Below, piece by piece: positions 1 through 8,093 of a stretch of 53,267 bases of DNA (position 1 is its first letter; every line of letters starts with the position of its first letter). Made by a program: the position numbers and the translations under genes. The notes beneath the pieces are model-generated. The model did not search any database, was not told where the DNA came from, and saw nothing but the letters and a program-made list of their open reading frames with translations. Source of the DNA: an uncultured Sulfuricurvum sp. (GTDB taxonomy: Bacteria > Campylobacterota > Campylobacteria > Campylobacterales > Sulfurimonadaceae); NCBI GenBank assembly GCA_903844635.1, contig CAIMUF010000062.1, positions 1 through 53,267 on the forward strand, in the 5' to 3' direction.

Positions 1-119
1 AAAGTCTTTAAATTGGAAAACACCCAATGAGGTTTTTTATGGATTAGTAGCAGCGGCTTAAGCTAAAAATAGGTATGATTTTTTAAGTCAAAAAATTGCA
101 CTTCAGATTTAAATTTTGG
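1..119 (+). mobile_element. Right end of an IS30-like insertion sequence (partial)
   Basis: The first about 119 bases hold the last codons of an IS30-type transposase, followed by a short AT-rich tail with a TTGCACTTCAGATTTAAATT-like block at 95-114, which resembles the terminal inverted repeat of IS30 elements in this phylum. The rest of the element lies before the window, so the matching left repeat and the target duplication cannot be seen. The element ends about 30 bases from the rny stop codon, so it sits just downstream of rny and in the opposite orientation. The exact boundary is a guess. Confidence 0.5.
2..61 (+). CDS. IS30-family transposase, C-terminal end only
   Basis: Reading from base 2 gives 19 residues, KSLNWKTPNEVFYGLVAAA, then TAA at 59-61. 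The N-W-K-T-P-x-E-V-F pattern is the usual C-terminal end of IS30-family DDE transposases, which often finish near R-P-R-K-x-L-x-W-K-T-P-x-E-V-F. The start and the catalytic DDE residues lie outside the window, so it cannot be judged whether the transposase is intact. The call rests on one short motif. Confidence 0.6.
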   Translation, partial: KSLNWKTPNEVFYGLVAAA

Positions 120-148
120 ATTATTATATTTTTCTATAATTTAAATAT

Positions 149-1720
149 TTATCGTGCAAATTCTATTGTGCGACTCTCTCGGATAACATTTACTTTTATT
201 TCACCTGGAAATTGTACTTTTTGCGCGATTTCATCCGCGATTTCTCGTGCCAACAATGCACTCTCATCATCATTAATACTTGTCGCATTAACAATAACTC
301 TTACTTCACGTCCTGCATTGATCGCATAAGCTTGCTTAACGCCATATTTTGCAGTCGCAATCTCTTCGATTTCACTTACTCGGCGTAAAAAACTTTCCAG
401 TACTTCACGTCGCGCTCCAGGCCGCGCGGCGGAAAGAGTATCTGCGGCACATACGCATGCACACTCGACACTTTTAATCTCTTCTTGTCCATGATGCGCA
501 TAAATAGCATTTATGACAACAGGATCTTCACCCAAACGTCGGCATACTTCTACACCTAAATCAACGTGATTACCACCTGCACTCTCTTGTGTCAGTGATT
601 TACCAATATCATGAAGCAATCCTGCTCGTTTAGCTAGGCGTACATCTCCACCCATTTCGGCAGCCATTAAGCCGGCTAAATGTGCTACTTCGAGCGTATG
701 TGCCAAAGCATTTTGTCCATAACTCGCACGATAACGAAGCCGTCCTATTAATCGACAAAGCTCTGGATGCATCACACCCAGTCCTAAATCAAAGACAATC
801 TCTTCACCCTCACGTAAAATCGCATCTTCGAATTCATCCACAACTTTTTGGTAAATCTCCTCGATTCGTGCCGGTTGAATCCGTCCATCTTCGACAAGAA
901 GCCCTATCGTTTTCGTAGCAATCGCACGACGATAAAGATTAAATGAGCTTACAACAATGGTATTCGGTGTTTCATCGATAATAATATCAACACCTGTTAC
1001 CATCTCAATGGCTTTGATGTTGCGCCCTTCCTTACCGATAATGCGCCCTTTTAGCTCATCACTTTCCAGATGGATCACACTAATAAGGCGTTCAGAGGCA
1101 AATTCACCTGCGAACCTTGATGTTGCTTGACCTAAAATATAATCGGCTTTGCGCTTGAGTTGATCTTTTGTTTGTTCTTCAAGTTGACGCGTTAATCGTC
1201 CCAATTCTAATCGGGCATCATTACGCACTTGTTCGAACAATAATGATTTAGCTTCTTGTACCGAAAGAGCGCAACGCCCCTCTAATACAGAAGTAACTTG
1301 TTGTATTTTTTGATGATATTCTTCTTTTAATTTCTCTAAAGCACGCTCACTTCGTTCCAAATTCAGTCGTGTATTCTCAACTGCGCTTCGTAAAGCGCTT
1401 ATTGCACTCGACTCACTAAGACGAAAAGCCTCAAAATCATTTTGTAGCTGAAGCACATGTGCTTCTTGAATACTCAAATCACTCTTTGCGCGGCTGTACA
1501 CTTCATCATATTTACGTATCGCTTCTTTTTCAATCTCATTTGATCTTGTCGTTGCACGTAACAGTAAATTTTGCGCTTCAGACTCTATGGCATTTGCTTT
1601 TGCACGTGCTTGCGCTTCATAATGTTCGAAACTAGAGAGTGATATTTTTCTTGAAATTAAAAATCCGACTATCCCGCTTAAAGTGGCTATGCCACTGCCT
1701 ACGAGCAGGCTGTTTAACAT
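149..1720 (-). CDS. rny: Ribonuclease Y
   Basis: A 523-residue membrane-anchored endoribonuclease that starts mRNA decay. An N-terminal hydrophobic segment (about residues 2-22) is followed by a long charged coiled coil (to about 200), a KH RNA-binding domain containing GKEGRNIKAIE, and an HD phosphohydrolase domain with LLHDIGKS. The length matches the usual 510-530. The ATG at 1720 is preceded by AAGGA six bases upstream and is needed to include the membrane anchor. The gene overlaps the end of the upstream cyclo-ligase gene by 89 bases in another frame, so translational coupling is likely. The IS30 end lies just past its stop codon. Confidence 0.95.
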   Translation of the reverse strand: MLNSLLVGSGIATLSGIVGFLISRKISLSSFEHYEAQARAKANAIESEAQNLLLRATTRSNEIEKEAIRKYDEVYSRAKSDLSIQEAHVLQLQNDFEAFRLSESSAISALRSAVENTRLNLERSERALEKLKEEYHQKIQQVTSVLEGRCALSVQEAKSLLFEQVRNDARLELGRLTRQLEEQTKDQLKRKADYILGQATSRFAGEFASERLISVIHLESDELKGRIIGKEGRNIKAIEMVTGVDIIIDETPNTIVVSSFNLYRRAIATKTIGLLVEDGRIQPARIEEIYQKVVDEFEDAILREGEEIVFDLGLGVMHPELCRLIGRLRYRASYGQNALAHTLEVAHLAGLMAAEMGGDVRLAKRAGLLHDIGKSLTQESAGGNHVDLGVEVCRRLGEDPVVINAIYAHHGQEEIKSVECACVCAADTLSAARPGARREVLESFLRRVSEIEEIATAKYGVKQAYAINAGREVRVIVNATSINDDESALLAREIADEIAQKVQFPGEIKVNVIRESRTIEFAR

Positions 1721-2270
1721 GAAAATCCTTCATTCTACGCACCCCATCAGGTGTGATCAGCAGATCGCCTTGTATGTCATAATCATCACACAACGGTAAT
1801 GCAGTATAGCAAACACATGACTGTACAAAAATAGTTAACGGTTTACGTTTCAGTGTGGGAAAAAAACGATCATACATGCCTTTGCCAAAACCAATTCGGC
1901 GTCCAGCTCCATCCACACCCACGACGGGGACAATAGCAATATCAATTAATTTTATATTTAAGTTTGAAATCCGAGGTTCATAAATCCCGAAGGCTTTACG
2001 CTCCAACGGCAACCTTAATGGTACCATCTTGAAACTGACGTCATCCATAAATGGTAAATATAATGATTTTTTTGAGCGTAGAGCTAAAATAGTACGACGA
2101 ATATCCGCTTCAAAACCAAAAGGCCAATAAAATAAAATTCTCTTCGAAGAGTTATGACGTAAAAATTTTAAAAGATAATGATTAATACGTGAATCACGAT
2201 ACAATTTACCCGTTTTCGGAAGATTTTTTTGTTGTTTTAAACAGTGGTCACGAAAATCATTTTTGGTCAC
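1632..2270 (-). CDS. 5-formyltetrahydrofolate cyclo-ligase
   Basis: A 212-residue member of the MTHFS family, which converts 5-formyl-THF to 5,10-methenyl-THF with ATP. N-terminal basic residues lie in the ATP-binding region, and the family glycine-rich motif is seen as RRIGFGKGMYDRFF. The start is GTG at 2270, supported by AAAAAGG eight bases upstream. The conserved part ends near GDLLITPDGVRRMKDF. The last 29 or so residues are basic, look unconserved, and are read through the start of rny. It is probably co-transcribed with rny from the region shared with the divergent TlpA-like gene. Confidence 0.85.
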   Translation of the reverse strand: MTKNDFRDHCLKQQKNLPKTGKLYRDSRINHYLLKFLRHNSSKRILFYWPFGFEADIRRTILALRSKKSLYLPFMDDVSFKMVPLRLPLERKAFGIYEPRISNLNIKLIDIAIVPVVGVDGAGRRIGFGKGMYDRFFPTLKRKPLTIFVQSCVCYTALPLCDDYDIQGDLLITPDGVRRMKDFHVKQPARRQWHSHFKRDSRIFNFKKNITL

Positions 2271-2287
2271 TTCTAAACCTTTTTCGA

Positions 2288-2293
2288 TATAAT
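2288..2293 (+). promoter_or_regulatory. -10 box upstream of the TlpA-like gene
   Basis: Perfect TATAAT at 2288-2293, 34 bases before the chosen ATG at 2327. A weak TTGGTC lies at 2263-2268 with a 19-base spacer. The box falls in the short gap between divergent genes, which makes promoter function likely. It would drive the TlpA-like gene, ftsY and radA. Confidence 0.5.
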
Positions 2294-2326
2294 CATCATA
2301 TTCTAGCCAATTTACAAAGGTTATCC

Positions 2327-2875
2327 ATGCGTTTTTCCACTTTTTTTATCTCTTTAGTTTCTGCAATGTTCCTCTTTACAGGATGCAGTGATAATTCACC
2401 TGAAGAATCATTGGTCTCTACCGCTTCGTTTAACCTGCTTGATACCCAAGGCAAGTCGTACAGTGTCGAAAAACAGGGAAGTAATTTTACCCTCAGTGAT
2501 AGTAAAGGCAAAGTTGTACTTTTTGATGTTTTTGCTACGTGGTGTCCACCATGTCGTGCAGAAGTACGTCATTTAGGCAATTTACAAAAAAAATATGGTG
2601 ATGATTTGATCGTTATGGGGATTACGATTGAAGATGATGTCTCCAACAATGATCTTGAAAAATTCAAAGAAAAATACGGCGGTCAATATCTAATCTCCAA
2701 TAAAGCACAAAACCAAGACCTTGCACGTGCCATAGCATCTACTATCGGTGTAGGGCAACAGTTTCCTATCCCGCTTATGATTTTATACAAAGATGGTCAA
2801 TACATCACACACTATTCAGGGGCGACACCCGAAGAGATGATAGACAGTGACATTGCCCAAGCATTAGGTAAATAA
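2327..2875 (+). CDS. TlpA/ResA-like thiol-disulfide oxidoreductase lipoprotein
   Basis: A 182-residue thioredoxin-fold protein. From ATG 2327 (AAAGG seven bases upstream) it has a lipoprotein signal, MRFSTFFISLVSAMFLFTGC, with the lipid-bearing Cys at 20. This start is preferred to one 46 codons earlier, which would bury the signal. A TlpA/ResA redox motif W-C-P-P-C is at Cys73 and Cys76, with a cis-Pro region near FPIPLMILY. It probably reduces disulfides in exported proteins or cytochrome c precursors on the outer face of the inner membrane. It is followed two bases later by ftsY, so the three genes TlpA-ftsY-radA form one tight operon. Confidence 0.88.
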   Translation: MRFSTFFISLVSAMFLFTGCSDNSPEESLVSTASFNLLDTQGKSYSVEKQGSNFTLSDSKGKVVLFDVFATWCPPCRAEVRHLGNLQKKYGDDLIVMGITIEDDVSNNDLEKFKEKYGGQYLISNKAQNQDLARAIASTIGVGQQFPIPLMILYKDGQYITHYSGATPEEMIDSDIAQALGK

Positions 2876-2877
2876 TC

Positions 2878-3765
2878 ATGTTCAGTTTTATAAAAAAAGG
2901 GTTACAAAAAACCATTGAAGCCATAAGTGCTATCGTCCCTGATAAAAAACTCACTATAACTAAAGATGAACTCGAAAATATCTTACTCGAATCAGACGTT
3001 GAATATGATCTTGTTGAAATCATTTTACGTGAACTCTATCAAAATGAAGTAAGCCGTGAGCAATTACGTTCTAAACTGCTCGCAACACTCAACTTTGCTC
3101 AAAATACTCTTCCTGAAAATCCCAACAAACCTACCGTTTCTCTCATCATTGGAGTCAATGGTGCCGGAAAAACAACAACCATTGCAAAACTGGCACAACG
3201 CCATCTCAACAACGGTGAACGCGTTATTTTAGGAGCTGGCGACACATTCCGAGCTGCTGCTATCGAACAGCTCACTCGCTGGGCCGATAAACTCGAAATC
3301 CCTATTGTCTCATCTCGACAAGGTCATGATCCTAGTGCTGTCGCCTACGACACAATCGAATCGGCTAAAGCACGAGGGTTTGAGCAAGTTATCATTGACA
3401 CCGCAGGACGTTTACATACCCAAACAAATTTGGGAAATGAACTCAAAAAAATCGTCCGTATCTGTGACAAAGCCCACACCGGTGCACCGCATCACAAAAT
3501 TCTCATCCTCGATGGCACACAAGGAAGCTCCGCCATCGCCCAAGCCAAAGCATTTAATGAAATGATCGGCATCGATGGAATTATTATCACAAAACTTGAC
3601 GGTACTGCTAAAGGTGGATCTGTGTTCAGTATCGCCTACGCGCTTGAGCTCCCGATTCTCTTCATCGGTGTAGGTGAACAACCGGAACATTTGATACCGT
3701 TTAACAAATATGAATTTGTGGACGGGATTTTGGATGCGATTTATGGGGAAGAAACTCAAAAATAA
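2878..3765 (+). CDS. ftsY: Signal recognition particle receptor FtsY
   Basis: A 295-residue SRP-type GTPase that docks the SRP-ribosome complex at the inner membrane. The NG domain carries GVNGAGKTTT at 92-101, then DTFRAAAIEQL, DTAGRL and TKLDGTAKGG. The acidic A domain of E. coli FtsY is absent, as is usual in this phylum, and the first 80 residues form the N domain. The TAA stop overlaps the radA start as TAATG, indicating translational coupling. Confidence 0.96.
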   Translation: MFSFIKKGLQKTIEAISAIVPDKKLTITKDELENILLESDVEYDLVEIILRELYQNEVSREQLRSKLLATLNFAQNTLPENPNKPTVSLIIGVNGAGKTTTIAKLAQRHLNNGERVILGAGDTFRAAAIEQLTRWADKLEIPIVSSRQGHDPSAVAYDTIESAKARGFEQVIIDTAGRLHTQTNLGNELKKIVRICDKAHTGAPHHKILILDGTQGSSAIAQAKAFNEMIGIDGIIITKLDGTAKGGSVFSIAYALELPILFIGVGEQPEHLIPFNKYEFVDGILDAIYGEETQK

Positions 3766-5117
3766 TGGCAAAGAAAAAAACAACCCTCTTCGAATGTCAG
3801 CACTGCGGCTTTACCACCCCTAAATGGATGGGAAAATGTACCAACTGTGGCGGCTGGGACAGTTTTGTTGAGCTGAATGAACAACAGCAAGATATTATTA
3901 AAATCACTTCTTCCTCTTCACCCGCAGATGCCTCCAAAGCCAAAGAGATTACTAAAATCCAAGAAGAGACCACAGAGCGTTACAGCAGTGATGATGCCGA
4001 GCTTGATATGGTTCTTGGCGGCGGGATTGTTCCGGGTTCGCTGGTGCTTATCGGCGGAAGTCCCGGAGTTGGTAAATCGACGCTATTACTCAAAATTGGT
4101 TCAAATCTTGCTCGTCAAAATAAGAATGTTTTGTATGTATCAGGAGAAGAGAGTGAGGGACAAATCAAACTGCGCGCCAATCGTTTGGGTGCAAATGTCG
4201 ATAATCTCTATCTTTTAGCTGAAATACGTCTAGAACAAGTTCTCTCTGAGCTCCATGAACGCAGCTATGAATGTATTATCATCGACTCTATCCAAACTCT
4301 TTATTCGGAGTCCATAGCCTCAGCTCCCGGATCGGTGACTCAAGTGCGACAAATCACTTTTGATTTGATGCGCATTGCCAAAGAACGCCGTATTGCAATC
4401 TTTATTATCGGGCACATTACCAAAGAAGGTTCCATAGCAGGCCCTCGCGTCTTGGAGCATATGGTCGATGTTGTCTTGTATTTCGAAGGGGATAGCGGTC
4501 ATGAACTTCGTATTTTACGGGGCTTTAAAAATCGTTTTGGTCCGACAAGTGAAATTGGTGTTTTTGAGATGCGTTCGGAAGGACTTATGTCAGCGAAAGA
4601 CTTGTCTTCACGTTTTTTCAATCGCAATAAATCTCAGAGCGGATCCGCTTTAACGGTGATTATGGAGGGCTCTCGTCCCATCGTCTTGGAAGTGCAGGCA
4701 CTGGTAAGTGACACTCATGCCCCTAACCCAAAACGCCAAGCAACTGGATTTGATAATAATCGTCTTAATATGCTTTTAGCGTTACTGGAACGTAAACTCG
4801 AAATCCCTCTCAACAGCTACGATGTTTTCGTCAACATAACCGGCGGCATCAAGATCACTGAAACCTCTGCTGATTTAGCCATTTTAGCTGCCATCATCAG
4901 TAGTTTTCGTAACCGTTCTATTTCCAAAGAAACGGTTTTTATAGGTGAAGTTTCCCTAGTAGGAGATATTCGTGAAGTTTATCAGCTTGATCAGCGTCTC
5001 AAAGAAGCACATTCTCAGCAAATCACCAAAGCCCTAATTCCGAAGAAACCGCTTGAAAAAACAGCCATTAAATGCTACGAAATTGACGAAGTTAGTAAGC
5101 TGTTGGAGTGGTTTTAA
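3765..5117 (+). CDS. radA: DNA repair protein RadA
   Basis: A 450-residue RecA-like branch-migration helicase that processes recombination intermediates. It has a zinc finger with Cys11, Cys14, Cys25 and Cys28, a Walker A motif GGSPGVGKST at 97-106, the RadA signature KNRFG, and a C-terminal Lon-like domain from about 300. The length is normal for the family. It shares the TAATG overlap with ftsY and is the last gene of that operon. Confidence 0.96.
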   Translation: MAKKKTTLFECQHCGFTTPKWMGKCTNCGGWDSFVELNEQQQDIIKITSSSSPADASKAKEITKIQEETTERYSSDDAELDMVLGGGIVPGSLVLIGGSPGVGKSTLLLKIGSNLARQNKNVLYVSGEESEGQIKLRANRLGANVDNLYLLAEIRLEQVLSELHERSYECIIIDSIQTLYSESIASAPGSVTQVRQITFDLMRIAKERRIAIFIIGHITKEGSIAGPRVLEHMVDVVLYFEGDSGHELRILRGFKNRFGPTSEIGVFEMRSEGLMSAKDLSSRFFNRNKSQSGSALTVIMEGSRPIVLEVQALVSDTHAPNPKRQATGFDNNRLNMLLALLERKLEIPLNSYDVFVNITGGIKITETSADLAILAAIISSFRNRSISKETVFIGEVSLVGDIREVYQLDQRLKEAHSQQITKALIPKKPLEKTAIKCYEIDEVSKLLEWF

Positions 5118-5128
5118 CGCTTCTAAGC

Positions 5129-5134
5129 TATAAT
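5129..5134 (+). promoter_or_regulatory. -10 box for the gene at 5163
   Basis: Perfect TATAAT at 5129-5134, in the 45-base gap after radA. It is followed by an AAAGGA ribosome-binding site at 5149-5154 and the ATG at 5163. It would give the following small gene and the carbonic anhydrase their own promoter. Confidence 0.5.
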
Positions 5135-5162
5135 AAGTCTATTAAATCAAAGGACATCTACC

Positions 5163-5435
5163 ATGACAGAATGCTCTATTATTGCAGATCATAAATCCGA
5201 AGAACGCTACACTAAGCTTTCACTTGCTTATTCTACGGAGCAAGAAAAAGAACAAATTGAAGAAGCCATTCAAAAATGCACTACGGAATGTTCTATTCAA
5301 CCCATTATTTATGGTGGAGATGTAACCGGTGGAAAAAAAATGATTACCATCGAATACCATGATGATTGTGATCGTGAGGGAGGCGCTGTCTATGAAAAGA
5401 TTTTATGCACTCTTGGGATCAAAGAATGTCATTAA
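5163..5435 (+). CDS. Small cysteine-containing protein of unknown function
   Basis: A 90-residue soluble protein that I do not recognise. It has no signal peptide or membrane segment. Cysteines occur at the N-terminus (TEC), in C-T-T-E-C near the middle, in DDCDREG, and near the end (ILC, KEC), but they do not form a standard zinc-finger pattern. Its start is well supported by AAAGGA and an upstream TATAAT. It overlaps the start of the carbonic anhydrase by ten bases, so the two are probably translated together and may be linked in function. Confidence 0.75.
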   Translation: MTECSIIADHKSEERYTKLSLAYSTEQEKEQIEEAIQKCTTECSIQPIIYGGDVTGGKKMITIEYHDDCDREGGAVYEKILCTLGIKECH

Positions 5436-6106
5436 GCCTTAACAGTTCAGATAAAAGTGCCCAGCTTCTTCAAGAATTTGTAAAAGGAAATGAAACATTT
5501 CAACAAACCTATTTCAAAAAACATGAGGAACAATTGCTTAATCTCGTCCAAAATGGGCAAAATCCTCGTGCCTTATTTATCGGATGTTCAGATTCACGGG
5601 TTATCCCTGATTTGATCGTTCAAACTCGTCCGGGAGATTTGTTTGTTATTCGCAATGTAGGAAATTTCGTTGCACCCTATAAACCCGATGAAGATTTTCA
5701 CTCAACTGCTGCCGGAATCGAATATGCCGTTGCTGTTTTGGAAGTTTCTGAGATCATTATTTGTGGACATTCTCATTGTGGAGCGATTGAAGCACTCTAT
5801 AATCCTACCTGCGATACAACAATGGTTCATACTGCAAAATGGCTAACATTGGGAGAAAAAGCAAAATCAATGGCAATGATAGCATTAGGGGAAAATGCCC
5901 CTCGCGAGGAATTACTTCGGGCAACAGAGCAACTTTCCGTTGTGACCCAAATTGAAAATCTTCTTACCTATCCGTATGTAAAAAAATTAGCCGAGGAAGA
6001 AAAGCTTTTTATCCATGGCTGGTACTATGATATCGAAACGGGTGCTATAGAATATTATGATCCAGAAATATTTCAATTTCGACCACTTAGCGAGCTTGGC
6101 GAATAA
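5426..6106 (+). CDS. Beta-class carbonic anhydrase
   Basis: A 226-residue zinc enzyme for the reversible hydration of CO2, likely supplying bicarbonate for carboxylases in an autotroph or capnophile. Numbered from the ATG at 5426, zinc ligands are Cys54, His115 and Cys118, and the Asp56/Arg58 dyad lies in GCSDSR. The second motif is CGHSHCGA. An in-frame ATG seven codons upstream (5405) would lengthen the overlap with the preceding gene; 5426 gives the usual N-terminus. No signal peptide is seen, so it is cytoplasmic. The gene ends at a stem-loop terminator facing the mlaE-like gene. Confidence 0.93.
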   Translation: MSLSLNSSDKSAQLLQEFVKGNETFQQTYFKKHEEQLLNLVQNGQNPRALFIGCSDSRVIPDLIVQTRPGDLFVIRNVGNFVAPYKPDEDFHSTAAGIEYAVAVLEVSEIIICGHSHCGAIEALYNPTCDTTMVHTAKWLTLGEKAKSMAMIALGENAPREELLRATEQLSVVTQIENLLTYPYVKKLAEEEKLFIHGWYYDIETGAIEYYDPEIFQFRPLSELGE

Positions 6107-6130
6107 TTTTCAACGTTATAGTTAAAGTGC

Positions 6131-6165
6131 ACTTTTCCCGTATACGCGGGAACGAAAAGTTTTTT
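6131..6165 (+). terminator. Stem-loop terminator between convergent genes
   Basis: TTCCCG (6135-6140) pairs with CGGGAA (6147-6152) around a six-base loop. The flanking ACTT and AAGT can extend the stem, and a run of T follows at 6160-6165. It sits between the convergent carbonic anhydrase and MlaE-type genes and could end transcription from the plus strand. The core resembles short GC-rich palindromes dispersed in many bacterial genomes. Confidence 0.65.
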
Positions 6166-6958
6166 ACCAATTCAAATACAAAAACAATGATGACATAAAA
6201 TAGTTAGCAATAAAAATAGCTACTGCTGAATAGACAACAGCATAGATCGTTGATTGCCCTACCCCTCTGGCTCCACCACTTGTGTGATATCCGATATAAC
6301 TTCCAATAGCACTTACAATCCACCCGAATACTGCAGCTTTGATAACACCGGTCATAATATCATTAAGCTCACCAAAACGCATTACTGTATCTTGGTAGGC
6401 AATAGGATTTATTCCAAGCGCGCCCGTTGAAATAAAATAGGCGGATGTAACAGCAATAAAGTCGAACCATATAACGAGCAACGGAAGAGAAATTACGGTC
6501 GCAACAATTCTAGGTACCAATAGATACTCTTTTGAATCCACGCCTAAGATATCAATCGCATCAATCTGCTCACTCACTTTCATCGTTCCAAGCTCTGCAG
6601 CCATCGCACTGATAGAACGAGAAATAAGCATCAATGAGGCAAATACAGGTCCAAGTTCTTTGGTAATTGAGAGAAAGATCGTGTACCCGATAAAACTTTC
6701 AATACCGAATTGATGAAATCCGCTGTACAGCTGAATAGCTTCCACCATTCCCGTAAACAATGCCGTGAGCGTTACAACACCCAAACAGCCAAGCCCAATA
6801 ATATCAATTTGGGTCAATAAAATTGTTGGCCGTTTAAAAACTTTTGGATAAAGACGAAACAGTCTAACCTGAAACAAAATAAACACACCAAAACGCTCAA
6901 GACTCTCAAAAATATTTAAAAAAGGACGCCCAATAAATCCAAAAATTGACTCAATCAT
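6164..6958 (-). CDS. MlaE-family ABC transporter permease
   Basis: A 264-residue inner-membrane permease of the MlaE/YrbE family, which moves phospholipid between the inner and outer membranes as part of an MlaFEDB-like complex. It has five or six hydrophobic segments and the family pattern around ELGPVFASLMLISRSISAMAAELGTM, with EQIDAIDILG after it. The ATPase (MlaF) and MCE protein (MlaD) genes are not beside it here. The minus-strand gene stands alone between two plus-strand groups. Confidence 0.88.
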   Translation of the reverse strand: MIESIFGFIGRPFLNIFESLERFGVFILFQVRLFRLYPKVFKRPTILLTQIDIIGLGCLGVVTLTALFTGMVEAIQLYSGFHQFGIESFIGYTIFLSITKELGPVFASLMLISRSISAMAAELGTMKVSEQIDAIDILGVDSKEYLLVPRIVATVISLPLLVIWFDFIAVTSAYFISTGALGINPIAYQDTVMRFGELNDIMTGVIKAAVFGWIVSAIGSYIGYHTSGGARGVGQSTIYAVVYSAVAIFIANYFMSSLFLYLNW

Positions 6959-7023
6959 ACTCTAAACCCCACTTTGCTCTTACAAGTTTACTCAAATCGG
7001 GACAAATTTCAAAGGTTTCAAGA

Positions 7024-7029
7024 TACAAT
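7024..7029 (+). promoter_or_regulatory. -10 box upstream of fliL
   Basis: TACAAT at 7024-7029, 32 bases before the fliL ATG. It is followed by AGGAG seven bases before the start codon. No clear -35 box is visible, which is typical of housekeeping promoters in this phylum. It is a prediction from position and motif only. Confidence 0.4.
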
Positions 7030-7061
7030 AAAGAAAATATTTACTTTCATAGGAGCAACGG

Positions 7062-7652
7062 ATGGCTGAAAAAGATAAAGGGCACCAAGAAGAAGATCTA
7101 CCAGAGGGTGGCGAAAAGAAAAAATCGGGTAATTTGCTCCTGATTATTATCATTGCAGTTCTCTTTCTCATTATTATTATTGGTGGTATTATCGCCTTTA
7201 TGATGATGGGAAGCCATGAAGAAGAAGCTGGTGCAGCTAAAACCACCAAAGAAGCTTCTGCTCACGGTGATGAAAAGGCTGCTGAAGGCGAAGCAGCTGT
7301 AACGGAGGCTGAACATACAGGTGATGCTCATGGAGAGGCATCAACGGAAGTAGGAATCATGTTCCCACTTGATCTATTTACTGTTAACCTCCTCTCCGAA
7401 AGTGGGAGACGCTATTTAAAAGTAGAAATGAACCTTGAGCTCTCAGGGGAAGAACTAGCCGTCGAGCTCGAAAAAAAGAAACCTGTGCTACGTGATACCA
7501 TTATCCGTATTCTCTCGTCTAAATCACTCGAAGAGATTTCTACCGCTAAAGGTAAAGAGACACTCAAAGAAGAAATTGTCTCTGAGCTAAATAAACGCGT
7601 GAAAGATGGAAAAATTAAAAATGTTTACTTCGTTGATTTTGTCGTTCAATAA
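7062..7652 (+). CDS. fliL: Flagellar basal-body protein FliL
   Basis: A 196-residue single-pass membrane protein that associates with the flagellar stator and motor. A charged N-terminus rich in Lys and Glu is followed by one membrane helix at about 26-48, then a Glu/Ala/His-rich linker, and a periplasmic FliL domain from about 95 with FPLDLFTVNLL and a stomatin-like helix region at the end. The length is in the family range. It is followed six bases later by acpS, so the two are co-transcribed away from any flagellar operon. Confidence 0.9.
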   Translation: MAEKDKGHQEEDLPEGGEKKKSGNLLLIIIIAVLFLIIIIGGIIAFMMMGSHEEEAGAAKTTKEASAHGDEKAAEGEAAVTEAEHTGDAHGEASTEVGIMFPLDLFTVNLLSESGRRYLKVEMNLELSGEELAVELEKKKPVLRDTIIRILSSKSLEEISTAKGKETLKEEIVSELNKRVKDGKIKNVYFVDFVVQ

Positions 7653-7658
7653 CAGAGC

Positions 7659-8009
7659 ATGATAGGAATTGATCTCATTAAAACGGCTCGAATGAAACGT
7701 CTTATGGAACGTTTCGGTAATCATGGATTATCCAAATTTTTGTCCACTGAAGAGATTGCTCTTGTCAAAAATCATTCTACAGCCGCAGGATTTTGGGCTG
7801 CCAAAGAAGCATGCTCAAAAGCTCTTGGGTGTGGAATCGGACATGAATGTGGATTTCACGATATAATTCTCTCAAAATCCCCAAAAGGTGCGCCACAAAT
7901 TACTTTGAGTTCTAAAGTACAAAATACTTTTGCTATCACCAGCACCTCTGTGTCCATTACCCACGATGGTGAATATGCCATTGCTGTCGTGGCACTTTCT
8001 GCCTCTTAG
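7659..8009 (+). CDS. acpS: Holo-[acyl-carrier-protein] synthase
   Basis: A 116-residue phosphopantetheinyl transferase that activates acyl carrier protein by transferring 4'-phosphopantetheine from CoA. The N-terminal MIGIDLI holds the metal-binding Asp4, and F-W-A-A-K-E-A-C-S-K-A-L-G holds the second metal-binding Glu. Normal AcpS length. No obvious ribosome-binding site is seen and the gap to fliL is six bases, which suggests translational coupling. The stop codon lies inside a small hairpin, GCCTC-TTA-GAGGC. Confidence 0.92.
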   Translation: MIGIDLIKTARMKRLMERFGNHGLSKFLSTEEIALVKNHSTAAGFWAAKEACSKALGCGIGHECGFHDIILSKSPKGAPQITLSSKVQNTFAITSTSVSITHDGEYAIAVVALSAS

Positions 8010-8065
8010 AGGCAAGCTTTAGTGCCTCAGCGGCAAGCGTAGCCAAAGGAATAAATTCCTTTGGC
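7998..8065 (+). terminator. Palindrome cluster after acpS
   Basis: Several hairpins lie in a row. GCCTC-TTA-GAGGC overlaps the acpS stop codon. GAGGCA can instead pair with TGCCTC about eight bases downstream. A perfect ten-base stem GCCAAAGGAA (8042-8051) / TTCCTTTGGC (8056-8065) has the loop TAAA. The last one is the strongest, but the T tract after it is poor. It may terminate fliL-acpS or shield the following gene, or be a dispersed repeat. Confidence 0.55.
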
Positions 8066-8093
8066 GTTTAAATTAAATAATAAAAGGAACAAT

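Noticed and set aside
2189-2326. Longer N-terminus for the TlpA-like protein
   Set aside because: It would start inside the divergent cyclo-ligase gene and place 46 residues before a clear lipoprotein signal peptide.
8061-8093. TTG start 11 codons upstream for the PhnA-like protein
   Set aside because: It falls in the right arm of the perfect hairpin and has no ribosome-binding site, whereas ATG 8094 has AAAAGG.
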